DNA of 25,069 bases from Microcoleus asticus IPMA8. Its GTDB lineage: Bacteria; Cyanobacteriota; Cyanobacteriia; Cyanobacteriales; Microcoleaceae. The translations under genes were made by a program, and so were the position numbers. The notes under the pieces are model-generated. The model worked only from the letters and a program-made list of their open reading frames with translations, was not told where the DNA came from and searched no databases. Location of the stretch: contig NZ_SRRZ01000118.1 in assembly GCF_013179805.1 (NCBI RefSeq), positions 1 to 25,069 on the forward strand, given 5' to 3'. Shown in pieces: positions 8,373-16,166 of the stretch. Every line of letters begins with the position of its first letter. Within the stretch, counting starts at the first letter, position 1.

Positions 8373-10280
8373 TCACTTTGGTATAGGAATAGAAAAATAA
8401 AAAGTTGAACCTCGATTGAGTTCTGATTCTACCCAAAGGCGGCCGCCATGCCGATCGACAATTCTTTGACAAATCGCTAAACCGATACCAGTTCCTGAAT
8501 ACTGTTTTTGGGTGTGCAAGCGCTGAAAAATCTGAAAAATTCGCCGATGGTACTGTTCGGCAATTCCAATACCGTTGTCCTGCACTGAAAAAACCCAGCT
8601 ATCCCCCTCAGGACAAGCGCTGACGCGCACCATCGGCGCCGCGCTGCTGCGGTACTTAATGGCGTTGCCAATTAAATTTTGAAACAGTTGCAGCAGTTGA
8701 AAACTGTCACCTCTTACCCTTGGCAAATCGCCCTTAGTAACAGAAGCTTGATTTTGGCGGATGGCTAACTGCAAATTAGCGCAAGCATCCTCAAAAACCA
8801 GATTGCAATCTATCACATCAAAAGGTTTCTCACTGCGACCAACCCGCGAATATTCCAGCAAGTCATCAATCAGCGCCTGCATCCGCCCGCAAGAATTAAC
8901 AATATTGCGGAGAAATTTATTTCCTTGGGCATCAAGTTGGTTGTGACAGCGGTTTTCTAATAGTTGAGCGTAGCCCGCAATCGTGTTCAAAGGCGCTTGC
9001 AAATCGTGAGAAGCCACGTAGGCAAACTGTTCGAGTTCGGCATTAGAACGAGTTAATTCTTGAGCGTAGCGGGTTTGAGTGTCTAAACTCGCTTGCAGCA
9101 ATTCTTGTACCAGCTTGCGCTGGGAAATATCCTCGATCGCACAAATCAAATACTGCGGCGTCCCCTTGACATCGCGCATTGCCGAAACAGTAACATTCGC
9201 CCAGCGCACTGCCTCATCTTTGCAGATCAAACGCTTTTCCAGAGAAAAAGTTTTAATTTTCCCTGCTAACAGCGATCGCACATATTCTCTGTCAGCTTCG
9301 ATGTCATCCGGGTGAGTAATTGCCTGCCAATTTTGCTGCAACAATTCCGATTCTGCATAGCGAACAATTTGGCAAAAACCGGGATTTACCCGCATAAATT
9401 GACCGCCAAGGGCGGTTTTAGCTATGCCGACCGCAGCTTGCTCGAATATCGCGCGGAAGCGTTCTTCGCTGTCTCGCAGGGCAATTTCGGCTCGTTTGCG
9501 CTCGGTAATGTTGCGAAATGTTACTGCTAGGCCATCGTTTAACTTGACCGCAACAATGTGCAGCCAAGCACTTGTATCTCCCTGGTATTCGTAATAAAAT
9601 TCTTTGTCTACACTTTCTCCTGTTTCTACGACAGAAACATACAAATCAAATAACCCGTTCTTGCGAACTTGGGAAATTTCTGCCAACAAATTCTTGCCAA
9701 CTATCTCATTAAATGGCATCCCAGAAAATTTTTCGGCGGCAGGGTTGATCAACAGCCACTGGAAATCCACAATATTTCCCTCACTGTTGCGGATGGCAGA
9801 ATAAGCCACCATACCGTCTAAGGAACTATTTAATATGCTAGCAAGCAGCGACTGTGACTGTTGCAGTTGAGAATTTTGCTCTTTTAATTGCTGTTGCAGT
9901 TTTTGCAAGCAGACTTGCTTGTCGATGCGCGCTAAAACTTCTTCTACTTGAAATGGTTTGGCAATATAGTCGGCACCGCCAACTCTAAAAGCTTGTAATT
10001 TATCATTAATGTCATCTAATACGCTTAAAAAAATTACTGGAATTTGTTCGGTTTCCGCTGTCGCTTTCAGTCTCCGACAAACTTCATAACCGTTCATTTC
10101 TGGCATTCTAATGTCAAGCAAAATTAAATCGGGGCAATGGGCGATCGCAACATTCAACGCCAGTTGACCGCAAATAGCTCGGTAAACTTGATACCCCTGG
10201 GCTATTAGCAGCTTAGATAAGAACCGCAGATTGCTCGGTTGGTCATCAACCACCAATACTTTAATTTGGCTATTATCCAT
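8373..10280 (-). CDS. REC-PAS-PAS sensor histidine kinase (635 aa)
   Basis: A soluble hybrid-type kinase with an N-terminal receiver. REC (1-122) has D12/D13, phospho-acceptor D56, Ser instead of Thr at position 86, and K108. A short Gln-rich coiled coil (about 122-142) leads to two PAS domains (about 143-265 and 266-395). The transmitter has the FAYVASHDLQAP H-box with H425, as in Cph1-like cyanobacterial kinases, N-box NLIGNAIKY, DNGIGI and GTGIGLAI. All catalytic motifs are intact. Its ATG (10280-10278) directly follows the TAA stop of the upstream hybrid kinase (10283-10281). With zero spacing, the two are almost certainly co-transcribed and probably translationally coupled. The signal is unknown. 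Confidence 0.94.
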   Translation of the reverse strand: MDNSQIKVLVVDDQPSNLRFLSKLLIAQGYQVYRAICGQLALNVAIAHCPDLILLDIRMPEMNGYEVCRRLKATAETEQIPVIFLSVLDDINDKLQAFRVGGADYIAKPFQVEEVLARIDKQVCLQKLQQQLKEQNSQLQQSQSLLASILNSSLDGMVAYSAIRNSEGNIVDFQWLLINPAAEKFSGMPFNEIVGKNLLAEISQVRKNGLFDLYVSVVETGESVDKEFYYEYQGDTSAWLHIVAVKLNDGLAVTFRNITERKRAEIALRDSEERFRAIFEQAAVGIAKTALGGQFMRVNPGFCQIVRYAESELLQQNWQAITHPDDIEADREYVRSLLAGKIKTFSLEKRLICKDEAVRWANVTVSAMRDVKGTPQYLICAIEDISQRKLVQELLQASLDTQTRYAQELTRSNAELEQFAYVASHDLQAPLNTIAGYAQLLENRCHNQLDAQGNKFLRNIVNSCGRMQALIDDLLEYSRVGRSEKPFDVIDCNLVFEDACANLQLAIRQNQASVTKGDLPRVRGDSFQLLQLFQNLIGNAIKYRSSAAPMVRVSACPEGDSWVFSVQDNGIGIAEQYHRRIFQIFQRLHTQKQYSGTGIGLAICQRIVDRHGGRLWVESELNRGSTFYFSIPIPK

Positions 10281-12218
10281 TTATTTTAAACTCGATTGAG
10301 TTAAATCCATTATCTTGTCGAGTCGGTAATCGGTAAGTAAATCTTTTAAAGCCTGAGCTAAAGTTGGATGACTTTCCCAGATGCGATCGACAATTTCAAT
10401 CGCCAGCTCTTCATTAACATCATTAGCTGCATCGTAGAGTTCCTGCACCCAACTTTGAGGCATCTGGGCCAGCAGCCCTCTGAAAAATGAATCGGGTTTG
10501 TCGCTCACAAAATAACGCCCTAAAGCCCCGACTGGTAGCCCGGGCAACTCTTGATAAATATAGCGCACTCCCAAGTAGCAAGCCATCTTATCAAAGAGGA
10601 TTTGTTCTTGAAAAGGTTTGCGCACAAAATCGTCGCAACCTGCGGCGATTATTTCGCCTTTTTTTTCCTCAAAAGTGCTAGCAGTCAGAGCAATAATTAC
10701 AGTTCGCCGCTGAGTTTGTTTCTCTTTAGCTCTAATTTGTCTGACAGCTTCAAAACCGTCCATTACTGGCATTCGTGTATCCAGCCAAATTAAATGAGGC
10801 TGCCAACTTTCCCAAATTTCAACAGCTTGGCGACCGTTTTCCGCTTCTCGGACTTCAAAACCAATTGGTTGCAGCATTTTAATCAGCAGCAGCCGATTTT
10901 CTTGATTGTCGTCAATTGCTAAAATCCGATAAATCGGTTGATCTGCTTCTAATCCGATCGCCCGCTGCAATGTCACGACTGTTATTTCAGACGAAGTAGT
11001 GGGCAATACTCGGATGTTAAATTTAAAACTAGTTCCCTTACCTAAAACACTTTTGAACCCAATATCTCCGCCCATTATCTGCACATATTTTTTAGTAATT
11101 GTCAAACCCAATCCCGTACCGTCAGCCGCATTTCTACCTGCTTCAGTTTGCACGAAAGCATCAAATAAAGTGTCAATTTCTGCTGCTGGTATGCCAACTC
11201 CGGTATCTTCAACTTCAAACAAAATTAAAACTTCTGCGCCCGATGTAGAGTTAGAATAAATTTCCGCTTCGGTTAGCTGCTGCTGGCTTTCCACGCTCAC
11301 GCGCAGCCAAATACGACCACCATCTAGAGTGAATTTTATGGCATTTCCCAGCAGGTTAATCAAGCATACGCGCAGCTTTTTTTCGTCAGTTTTTATATAT
11401 TGGGGAACATCCGCCTGCACGAAAAATCTTAGTTGCAAATTCTTAGTTTCAGCTTTAATTTGAAACATCTCTTCGAGAGTTTCGAGAATTTGATAAAGAT
11501 CGAAGCTGCGTTCATCTAAGCCAATTATTCCTGCTTCTATTTTCGACAAGTCTAAAACATCGTTAATTAGTTCCAGCAGATGTTGACCGCTGCGGTTAAT
11601 AATTCGGAGATTTTCGAGATTTTCGTGGCTGAGTAAAGAGTCGCGGCTCATGACTTGGGTAAAACCCAGGATGGCGTTCAGGGGAGTCCGCAATTCGTGG
11701 CTCATGTTGGCAACAAATTGACTTTTTGCGAGCGATGCAGCGGCCGCGGTTTCTTCGGCTTTTTTGCGTTCTATTATTTCTTGTTGCAGTTCGGTATTGC
11801 GATCTAGCAATTGTTTTTTCAGTCTTTGGATAGTTAGTTGGTTTTCGATTCTCGCTAAAACTTCGGCTACATGAAAGGGTTTTGTGATATAGTCAACACC
11901 TCCTACTTTAAAGGCGGTTACTTTGTCCAATACTTCATCTAAAGCGCTTATAAAAATAACGGGAATTTCTGATGTTTTCGGATCGGCCTTGAGCTGCGTG
12001 CAGACTTGGTAGCCGTCTATTTCGGGCATTTTGATGTCGAGCAAAATCAAATCTGGAGAACCAGAGCGCGCTGCTCTGATTGCCATTTTGCCGTTAATTA
12101 CGCCCCGGACTTTGTAGCCCCGATCTGACAGCGTTGCTGATAAAACTTGCAAATTTTCTGGAGTGTCGTCAACAATTAATATGTTGCCTTTATTCTCTTC
12201 TGTTTGATTGCTGGTCAT
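10281..12218 (-). CDS. REC-histidine kinase-REC hybrid with C-terminal helical tail (645 aa)
   Basis: A soluble hybrid kinase. The N-terminal REC has phospho-acceptor D61 and K113. A coiled coil (about 125-165) joins it to the transmitter, which has MSHELRTP with H174, N292 in NLLGNAIKF, EDTGVGI and GTGLGL. A second REC has D436/D437 (AIDDN), phospho-acceptor D480 and K534. It ends in about 75 helical residues with a conserved-looking His (H617), shared with the next hybrid upstream (12563-15721). There is no dedicated sensor domain, so input probably comes through the N-terminal receiver from another kinase. It is followed without a gap by the REC-PAS2 kinase. The start is the ATG at 12218, with no Shine-Dalgarno sequence seen. 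Confidence 0.94.
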   Translation of the reverse strand: MTSNQTEENKGNILIVDDTPENLQVLSATLSDRGYKVRGVINGKMAIRAARSGSPDLILLDIKMPEIDGYQVCTQLKADPKTSEIPVIFISALDEVLDKVTAFKVGGVDYITKPFHVAEVLARIENQLTIQRLKKQLLDRNTELQQEIIERKKAEETAAAASLAKSQFVANMSHELRTPLNAILGFTQVMSRDSLLSHENLENLRIINRSGQHLLELINDVLDLSKIEAGIIGLDERSFDLYQILETLEEMFQIKAETKNLQLRFFVQADVPQYIKTDEKKLRVCLINLLGNAIKFTLDGGRIWLRVSVESQQQLTEAEIYSNSTSGAEVLILFEVEDTGVGIPAAEIDTLFDAFVQTEAGRNAADGTGLGLTITKKYVQIMGGDIGFKSVLGKGTSFKFNIRVLPTTSSEITVVTLQRAIGLEADQPIYRILAIDDNQENRLLLIKMLQPIGFEVREAENGRQAVEIWESWQPHLIWLDTRMPVMDGFEAVRQIRAKEKQTQRRTVIIALTASTFEEKKGEIIAAGCDDFVRKPFQEQILFDKMACYLGVRYIYQELPGLPVGALGRYFVSDKPDSFFRGLLAQMPQSWVQELYDAANDVNEELAIEIVDRIWESHPTLAQALKDLLTDYRLDKIMDLTQSSLK

Positions 12219-12278
12219 CGATGCTATGTTTTGGTTAAATTGAAAATTGTTGAAATTATGAAAACTGGTTAAATAGTC

Positions 12279-12284
12279 ATTATA
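12279..12284 (-). promoter_or_regulatory. Candidate -10 element for the 12218-8373 gene pair
   Basis: On the minus strand this reads TATAAT, a perfect -10 hexamer, 61 bases upstream of the ATG at 12218. The expected -35 position holds only GTAGTC, so the promoter is weakly supported. It would separate the two downstream kinases from the CBS-kinase operon, in line with the 344-base gap. Confidence 0.25.
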
Positions 12285-12490
12285 GCACTCCCTCGTGAAT
12301 CGACTACTTTTATATTTACAGAACTTATAATATTATAGATTTTAAATTTTAGATTTTATAATTGCAATGGCTGATGATTACCAGGTTTGGGAGCTTGGCT
12401 ACAGGTAAATTAGCCGATCGCCCGCAGGCGAGTTTACAAATAGTCGCTCCACCTAAATCATCAATAATCCTGAACCTGCCCCTCTCCCTT

Positions 12491-12563
12491 CTTCCTTCTT
12501 CCTTCTTCCTTCTTCCTTCTTCCTTCTTCTTCCTTCTTCCTTCTTCGTTATTCCTTCTTCCTT
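12491..12563. repeat. Heptanucleotide tandem repeat (CTTCCTT), about ten units
   Basis: About ten CTTCCTT heptamers in a pure pyrimidine tract (purine on the minus strand). One 3-base slip lies near 12526-12535, and two substituted units occur at 12543-12556. It runs to the last base of the stop codon of the hybrid kinase at 12563, so on the mRNA it is the start of the 3' untranslated region. The remaining part of this 344-base gap (12219-12490) is AT-rich and holds no gene I can support. Confidence 0.85.
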
Positions 12564-15500
12564 CAAAATTTTCTACACTCCTCAATCAAATCGATAATCT
12601 GATCGCACCGGAAGTTCTTCACCAAATCGGCTATCGCCCTGCAGAAATCAGCATGAATCGGAGGAATCAACAACAGCAGCCGAAAAATCTCCTCGTTATC
12701 AACCGCATCCGCTGCCGCGTACAATTCATCAACCCATTCAGCAGACATAGCTTCAAAAAATGAAGCATTTAGCGTAAAAGGAAAATTAGCCGTTTCAGTT
12801 ACCGCGGACACTTCACCGGACGCCACAGCATCTGAACTTGGCGAAGCTTCTCGATCGTAAACATAGCTGACTCCCAGATATTTAGCCATCTTTTCCAGAA
12901 TCACTTGCTCCCGAAAAGGCTTCGCTACAAAATCATCGCAACCAGCAGACAAAATTAGCGATCGCTCCTCATCAAAAGCACTTGCAGTCAGAGCAATAAT
13001 CACCGTTGCTTGACCTTTCAAATGTGCTTTAATCTGTTTAGTAGCTTCATAGCCGTCCATCACCGGCATCCGCATATCCATCCAAATCAAATGAGGTTCC
13101 CAACTCGACCACATTTCCACAGCTTGAACGCCATTTTCAGCGTCCTGCACAGCAAAGCCGAGGGATGTCAGCATTCTAACCAACAGCAAGCGGCTTTCCA
13201 GGCGATCGTCAACAGCTAAAATGCGGTATTCCGGCTGTCCGGGTGTGAGACTCACAACGCGACGAGCTGTTTGAGCCACCTGAATTTCCACTGGATTGGG
13301 GAGGGAAACTTTAACATCAAATCTAAAAATGCTGCCGCGACCGACGCTGCTTGTTACCGTTATTTTTCCTCCCATTAACTCCAGGAACTGTTTGCTAATC
13401 GGCAAGCCTAAACCAGTTCCTTCTTGAGCTTTTTTCCCGCTTTCTGTTTGCGCAAAAGGTTTAAACAAATTGTCCATTTCTGCCACAGAAATTCCCCACC
13501 CCGTATCTTCAACTTCAAATAGCAAACAGCAATTGTTAATGATCGGCATCTCTTCGTGATTTTTATTCCCCAACCTCTCATGTTTTATTCTCAGATTAAC
13601 ACCACCTTCCGCAGTAAACTTAATAGCATTTACCACTACATTAATTAATACTTGACGCAACTTGCTTTCGTCTGTTTCTACGTATTGAGGTAAGTCTGGT
13701 GTGGAATCAAAAATTAACTGTAACCCTTTTTTTTCGGCTTGCAGCTTCAGCATATCTTCAGTACTTTTTAGCATTTTATGCAAGTCGAAGGTGCTATTAT
13801 TAACTGTCACGAGCCCGACTTCAATTTTTGACATTTGCAGAATATTGTTAATCAGCTCGAGCAAGTGTTCCCCGCTGCGGCTAATAATTCCTAAGTATTG
13901 CTGTTGGTCGGCACCGAGGGCTGCGTCGCGCGCCAGAAGTTGGCTGAAACCGAGAATTGCGTTGAGGGGAGTTCGCAATTCGTGGCTCATATTCGAGAGG
14001 AATTCACTTTTCGCCCTGTTGGCTCTGTCGGCTTCTTCTTTGGCTTTTTGCAGGGCTATTCCTGCTTGTTTCCGCTCGGTAATATCGCTAGCTGTGCCAG
14101 TTGTGCCGATGATGTTTCCTTCAGCGTCCATGCGCGCGATCGCCTTGGTATTTACATCAATCTGTCTGCCGTCTTTTCCTAATACTATATTTTCGTACTG
14201 AAACACAGTTTTTCCCGTCAGCAACCGCTGCTGGAGTTCCCATTTCCAGTCTATTTCTCCTGGCGCTAAGAAATCGCTAAAAGAACAGCCGAGCATTTCT
14301 TCAGGCTCGTAACCGTAGATTTGTTTAACTGCTTGGTTCACAAAAGTAATGTGCCCTTCAGCATTGCAAGACCAGATAATATCTTGGGAAGTTTCAACTA
14401 AATGACGGTATTTTTCTTCGCTCTCTGTTAGGGCTATTTCTGCCAGCTTGCGTGGGGTAATGTCCATCAAAGTTGTGAATAGTTTTGTCACTTGTCCTTG
14501 TTGGTTGGCAACTACTTCTCCTCTGGCTTCGATGTAGCGGATGAAGCCGGCTTCACTTATTTGTGACGGGCAATTATCCGCAGCAATTTTCGGTTCAGGC
14601 CTCAGAATTCGATATTCCAAGCTGTAGGATTGTCCGCTAGCAATAGCAGTGTCGATCGTTGTTTGCCACTTTTGTCGATCGTCCGGATGCACATATTGCG
14701 AAAACTCAGTTAGTGTTGGCGCAGCCTGGGTTGAATCGAGCCCGAAAATCCGAGATAACTCTTCCGACCAAGTAGTTGTGTTGGCCGATAAATCACATTC
14801 CCAATTGCCGACACGGGCGATTCTTTGCGCTGCTGCTAAAGAAGCCGCTACAGCTCGGAGTTTTTCTTCGGCTAATTTGCGATCGCTAATATCTTGAATC
14901 ACAGAAATTACGCAGGTTTCGCCATGAATGTCAATAATTTCTGCTGACAGCAAGCCAGTTTTAAGTGCCCCACTTTTAGTTCGCAAATCAAATTCGTAGT
15001 TGCGAACTATTTTTTGACTTTCTAACATTTTAAACAGCTCGGCACGGGCTTGTATACTTTCCCAAAGATTCAAATCAAGCGCCGTGCGATCGATAATTTC
15101 AGCAGCAGAATAACCAATTGTCTGGCAAAAAGCCTCATTAATTTCTAAATAACGACCATCTTTAAGTCTGGTAATAGTAATCGGGTTCGGAGAAGAACGA
15201 AAAGCTTTGGCAAACTTTTCCTCTGACAAGCGCAGTTGTGCAGTCCGCTCCTCGATTACAGTTTCCAATTCTTGATTCAGCTTTTGGAGTTGAGCGTTTT
15301 GTTCCGCTAATTGTTTCTCCATAAAATAGCTGTTGACTGCTTCTTTCACCGTCAATTTCAAATCTTCTGACTGCCAAGGCTTCGATATGTAGCGGTACAA
15401 TTTAGCATATTTAATAGTATTCGCCACTGCTTCGATGTCTGCTTGCCCCGTCAGCATAATTTTGATAGTTTTTGGCGAAACTCTGTGAATTTGCTTCAGC

Positions 15501-15721
15501 AATTCGTCTCCTTTGATATGGGGCATCAGATAGTCGGAAATCACTGCCACGATTTCGCAGTTTTCTGCCAGCAATTCCTCGATTAACTCTAAAGCATCTT
15601 CGCCACCTTCAGCGGTTTCTAATAAGTGTTCTTCTCCCAGTGTTTTTTTTAACTCCATTTTCAAACTTTCAAGAATTATCGGTTCGTCATCCACGCAAAT
15701 AATCACAGGTTTATTGTTCAT
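12563..15721 (-). CDS. REC-3xPAS-histidine kinase-REC hybrid with C-terminal helical tail (1052 aa)
   Basis: A soluble hybrid kinase. The N-terminal REC (1-125) has D63, T91 and K114 and is a clear paralogue of the upstream stand-alone regulator. A coiled coil follows, then PAS domains near 165-285, 298-440 and 437-560. The transmitter has MSHELRTP with H580, N-box NVVVNAIKF, EDTGWGI and GTGLGL. The C-terminal REC has phospho-acceptor D882. A linker then leads to a helical tail with His 1023, resembling the tail of the 10281-12218 kinase. I chose the ATG at 15721 because it overlaps the upstream stop as ATGA and begins directly with KPVIICVDDE. The open frame extends 17 codons further upstream into that gene. 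Translational coupling to the regulator is expected. Confidence 0.94.
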   Translation of the reverse strand: MNNKPVIICVDDEPIILESLKMELKKTLGEEHLLETAEGGEDALELIEELLAENCEIVAVISDYLMPHIKGDELLKQIHRVSPKTIKIMLTGQADIEAVANTIKYAKLYRYISKPWQSEDLKLTVKEAVNSYFMEKQLAEQNAQLQKLNQELETVIEERTAQLRLSEEKFAKAFRSSPNPITITRLKDGRYLEINEAFCQTIGYSAAEIIDRTALDLNLWESIQARAELFKMLESQKIVRNYEFDLRTKSGALKTGLLSAEIIDIHGETCVISVIQDISDRKLAEEKLRAVAASLAAAQRIARVGNWECDLSANTTTWSEELSRIFGLDSTQAAPTLTEFSQYVHPDDRQKWQTTIDTAIASGQSYSLEYRILRPEPKIAADNCPSQISEAGFIRYIEARGEVVANQQGQVTKLFTTLMDITPRKLAEIALTESEEKYRHLVETSQDIIWSCNAEGHITFVNQAVKQIYGYEPEEMLGCSFSDFLAPGEIDWKWELQQRLLTGKTVFQYENIVLGKDGRQIDVNTKAIARMDAEGNIIGTTGTASDITERKQAGIALQKAKEEADRANRAKSEFLSNMSHELRTPLNAILGFSQLLARDAALGADQQQYLGIISRSGEHLLELINNILQMSKIEVGLVTVNNSTFDLHKMLKSTEDMLKLQAEKKGLQLIFDSTPDLPQYVETDESKLRQVLINVVVNAIKFTAEGGVNLRIKHERLGNKNHEEMPIINNCCLLFEVEDTGWGISVAEMDNLFKPFAQTESGKKAQEGTGLGLPISKQFLELMGGKITVTSSVGRGSIFRFDVKVSLPNPVEIQVAQTARRVVSLTPGQPEYRILAVDDRLESRLLLVRMLTSLGFAVQDAENGVQAVEMWSSWEPHLIWMDMRMPVMDGYEATKQIKAHLKGQATVIIALTASAFDEERSLILSAGCDDFVAKPFREQVILEKMAKYLGVSYVYDREASPSSDAVASGEVSAVTETANFPFTLNASFFEAMSAEWVDELYAAADAVDNEEIFRLLLLIPPIHADFCRAIADLVKNFRCDQIIDLIEECRKF

Positions 15722-16116
15722 ATTTTTGCCAAACCAGATTTTATAGTTTCTACTAATTCTTTGCGATCCCACGGCTTGTACAAACAGCGGTGCAAGTTTG
15801 CTTGCTCTTTCACCCGTGCTATTGCTACTTCGTCGGCTTGCCCGGTCAGCATGACTTTCACAATCTTGGGATATTTTTGGTGAACCATAATCAAAAATTC
15901 ATCTCCTTTAATACCTGGCATTAACCAGTCAGATACTATGACCAAAATATCATTTTCATCTTCTTCTTGAATTTCTTCTAGAATTTCCAAAGCTTCATCT
16001 GCATTTTCTGCTACTTCATAGAGGTAAGCATCCCCAAATTCTTTTTTAAGCTGAATTTTTAAACTGTTTAAGACTACAACTTCATCGTCAACGCACAAAA
16101 TTACTGGTTTTGGCAT
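15718..16116 (-). CDS. CheY-like single-domain response regulator (132 aa)
   Basis: A stand-alone receiver with D10/D11, phospho-acceptor D63 (VSDWLMP), T91 (MLTGQAD) and K114 in YKPW. The TGQAD and KPW wording is typical of receivers found in HD-GYP and hybrid-kinase proteins rather than of Rcp1-type receivers. It lies 50 bases downstream of the CBS kinase and overlaps the next hybrid kinase by four bases (ATGA), so the three form an operon. It is a likely phosphate acceptor of the CBS kinase (inference from position). Its sequence closely matches the first domain of the downstream hybrid, which suggests local duplication. The ATG at 16116 lacks a Shine-Dalgarno sequence. Confidence 0.93.
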   Translation of the reverse strand: MPKPVILCVDDEVVVLNSLKIQLKKEFGDAYLYEVAENADEALEILEEIQEEDENDILVIVSDWLMPGIKGDEFLIMVHQKYPKIVKVMLTGQADEVAIARVKEQANLHRCLYKPWDRKELVETIKSGLAKI

Positions 16117-16166
16117 AAAATTTTACTTGTCTTTAATTTTAAAACTTGGGGCATTTCCGCATTTCT

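Noticed and set aside
12491..12563. Possible CRISPR array
   Set aside because: The units are seven bases in direct contact without spacers; it is a simple tandem repeat, and no cas gene is nearby.
12362..12763. Plus-strand frame of 133 codons over the pyrimidine repeat
   Set aside because: The translation is a simple repeat (LLPSSF) caused by the heptamer array, and it runs antisense into the hybrid kinase.
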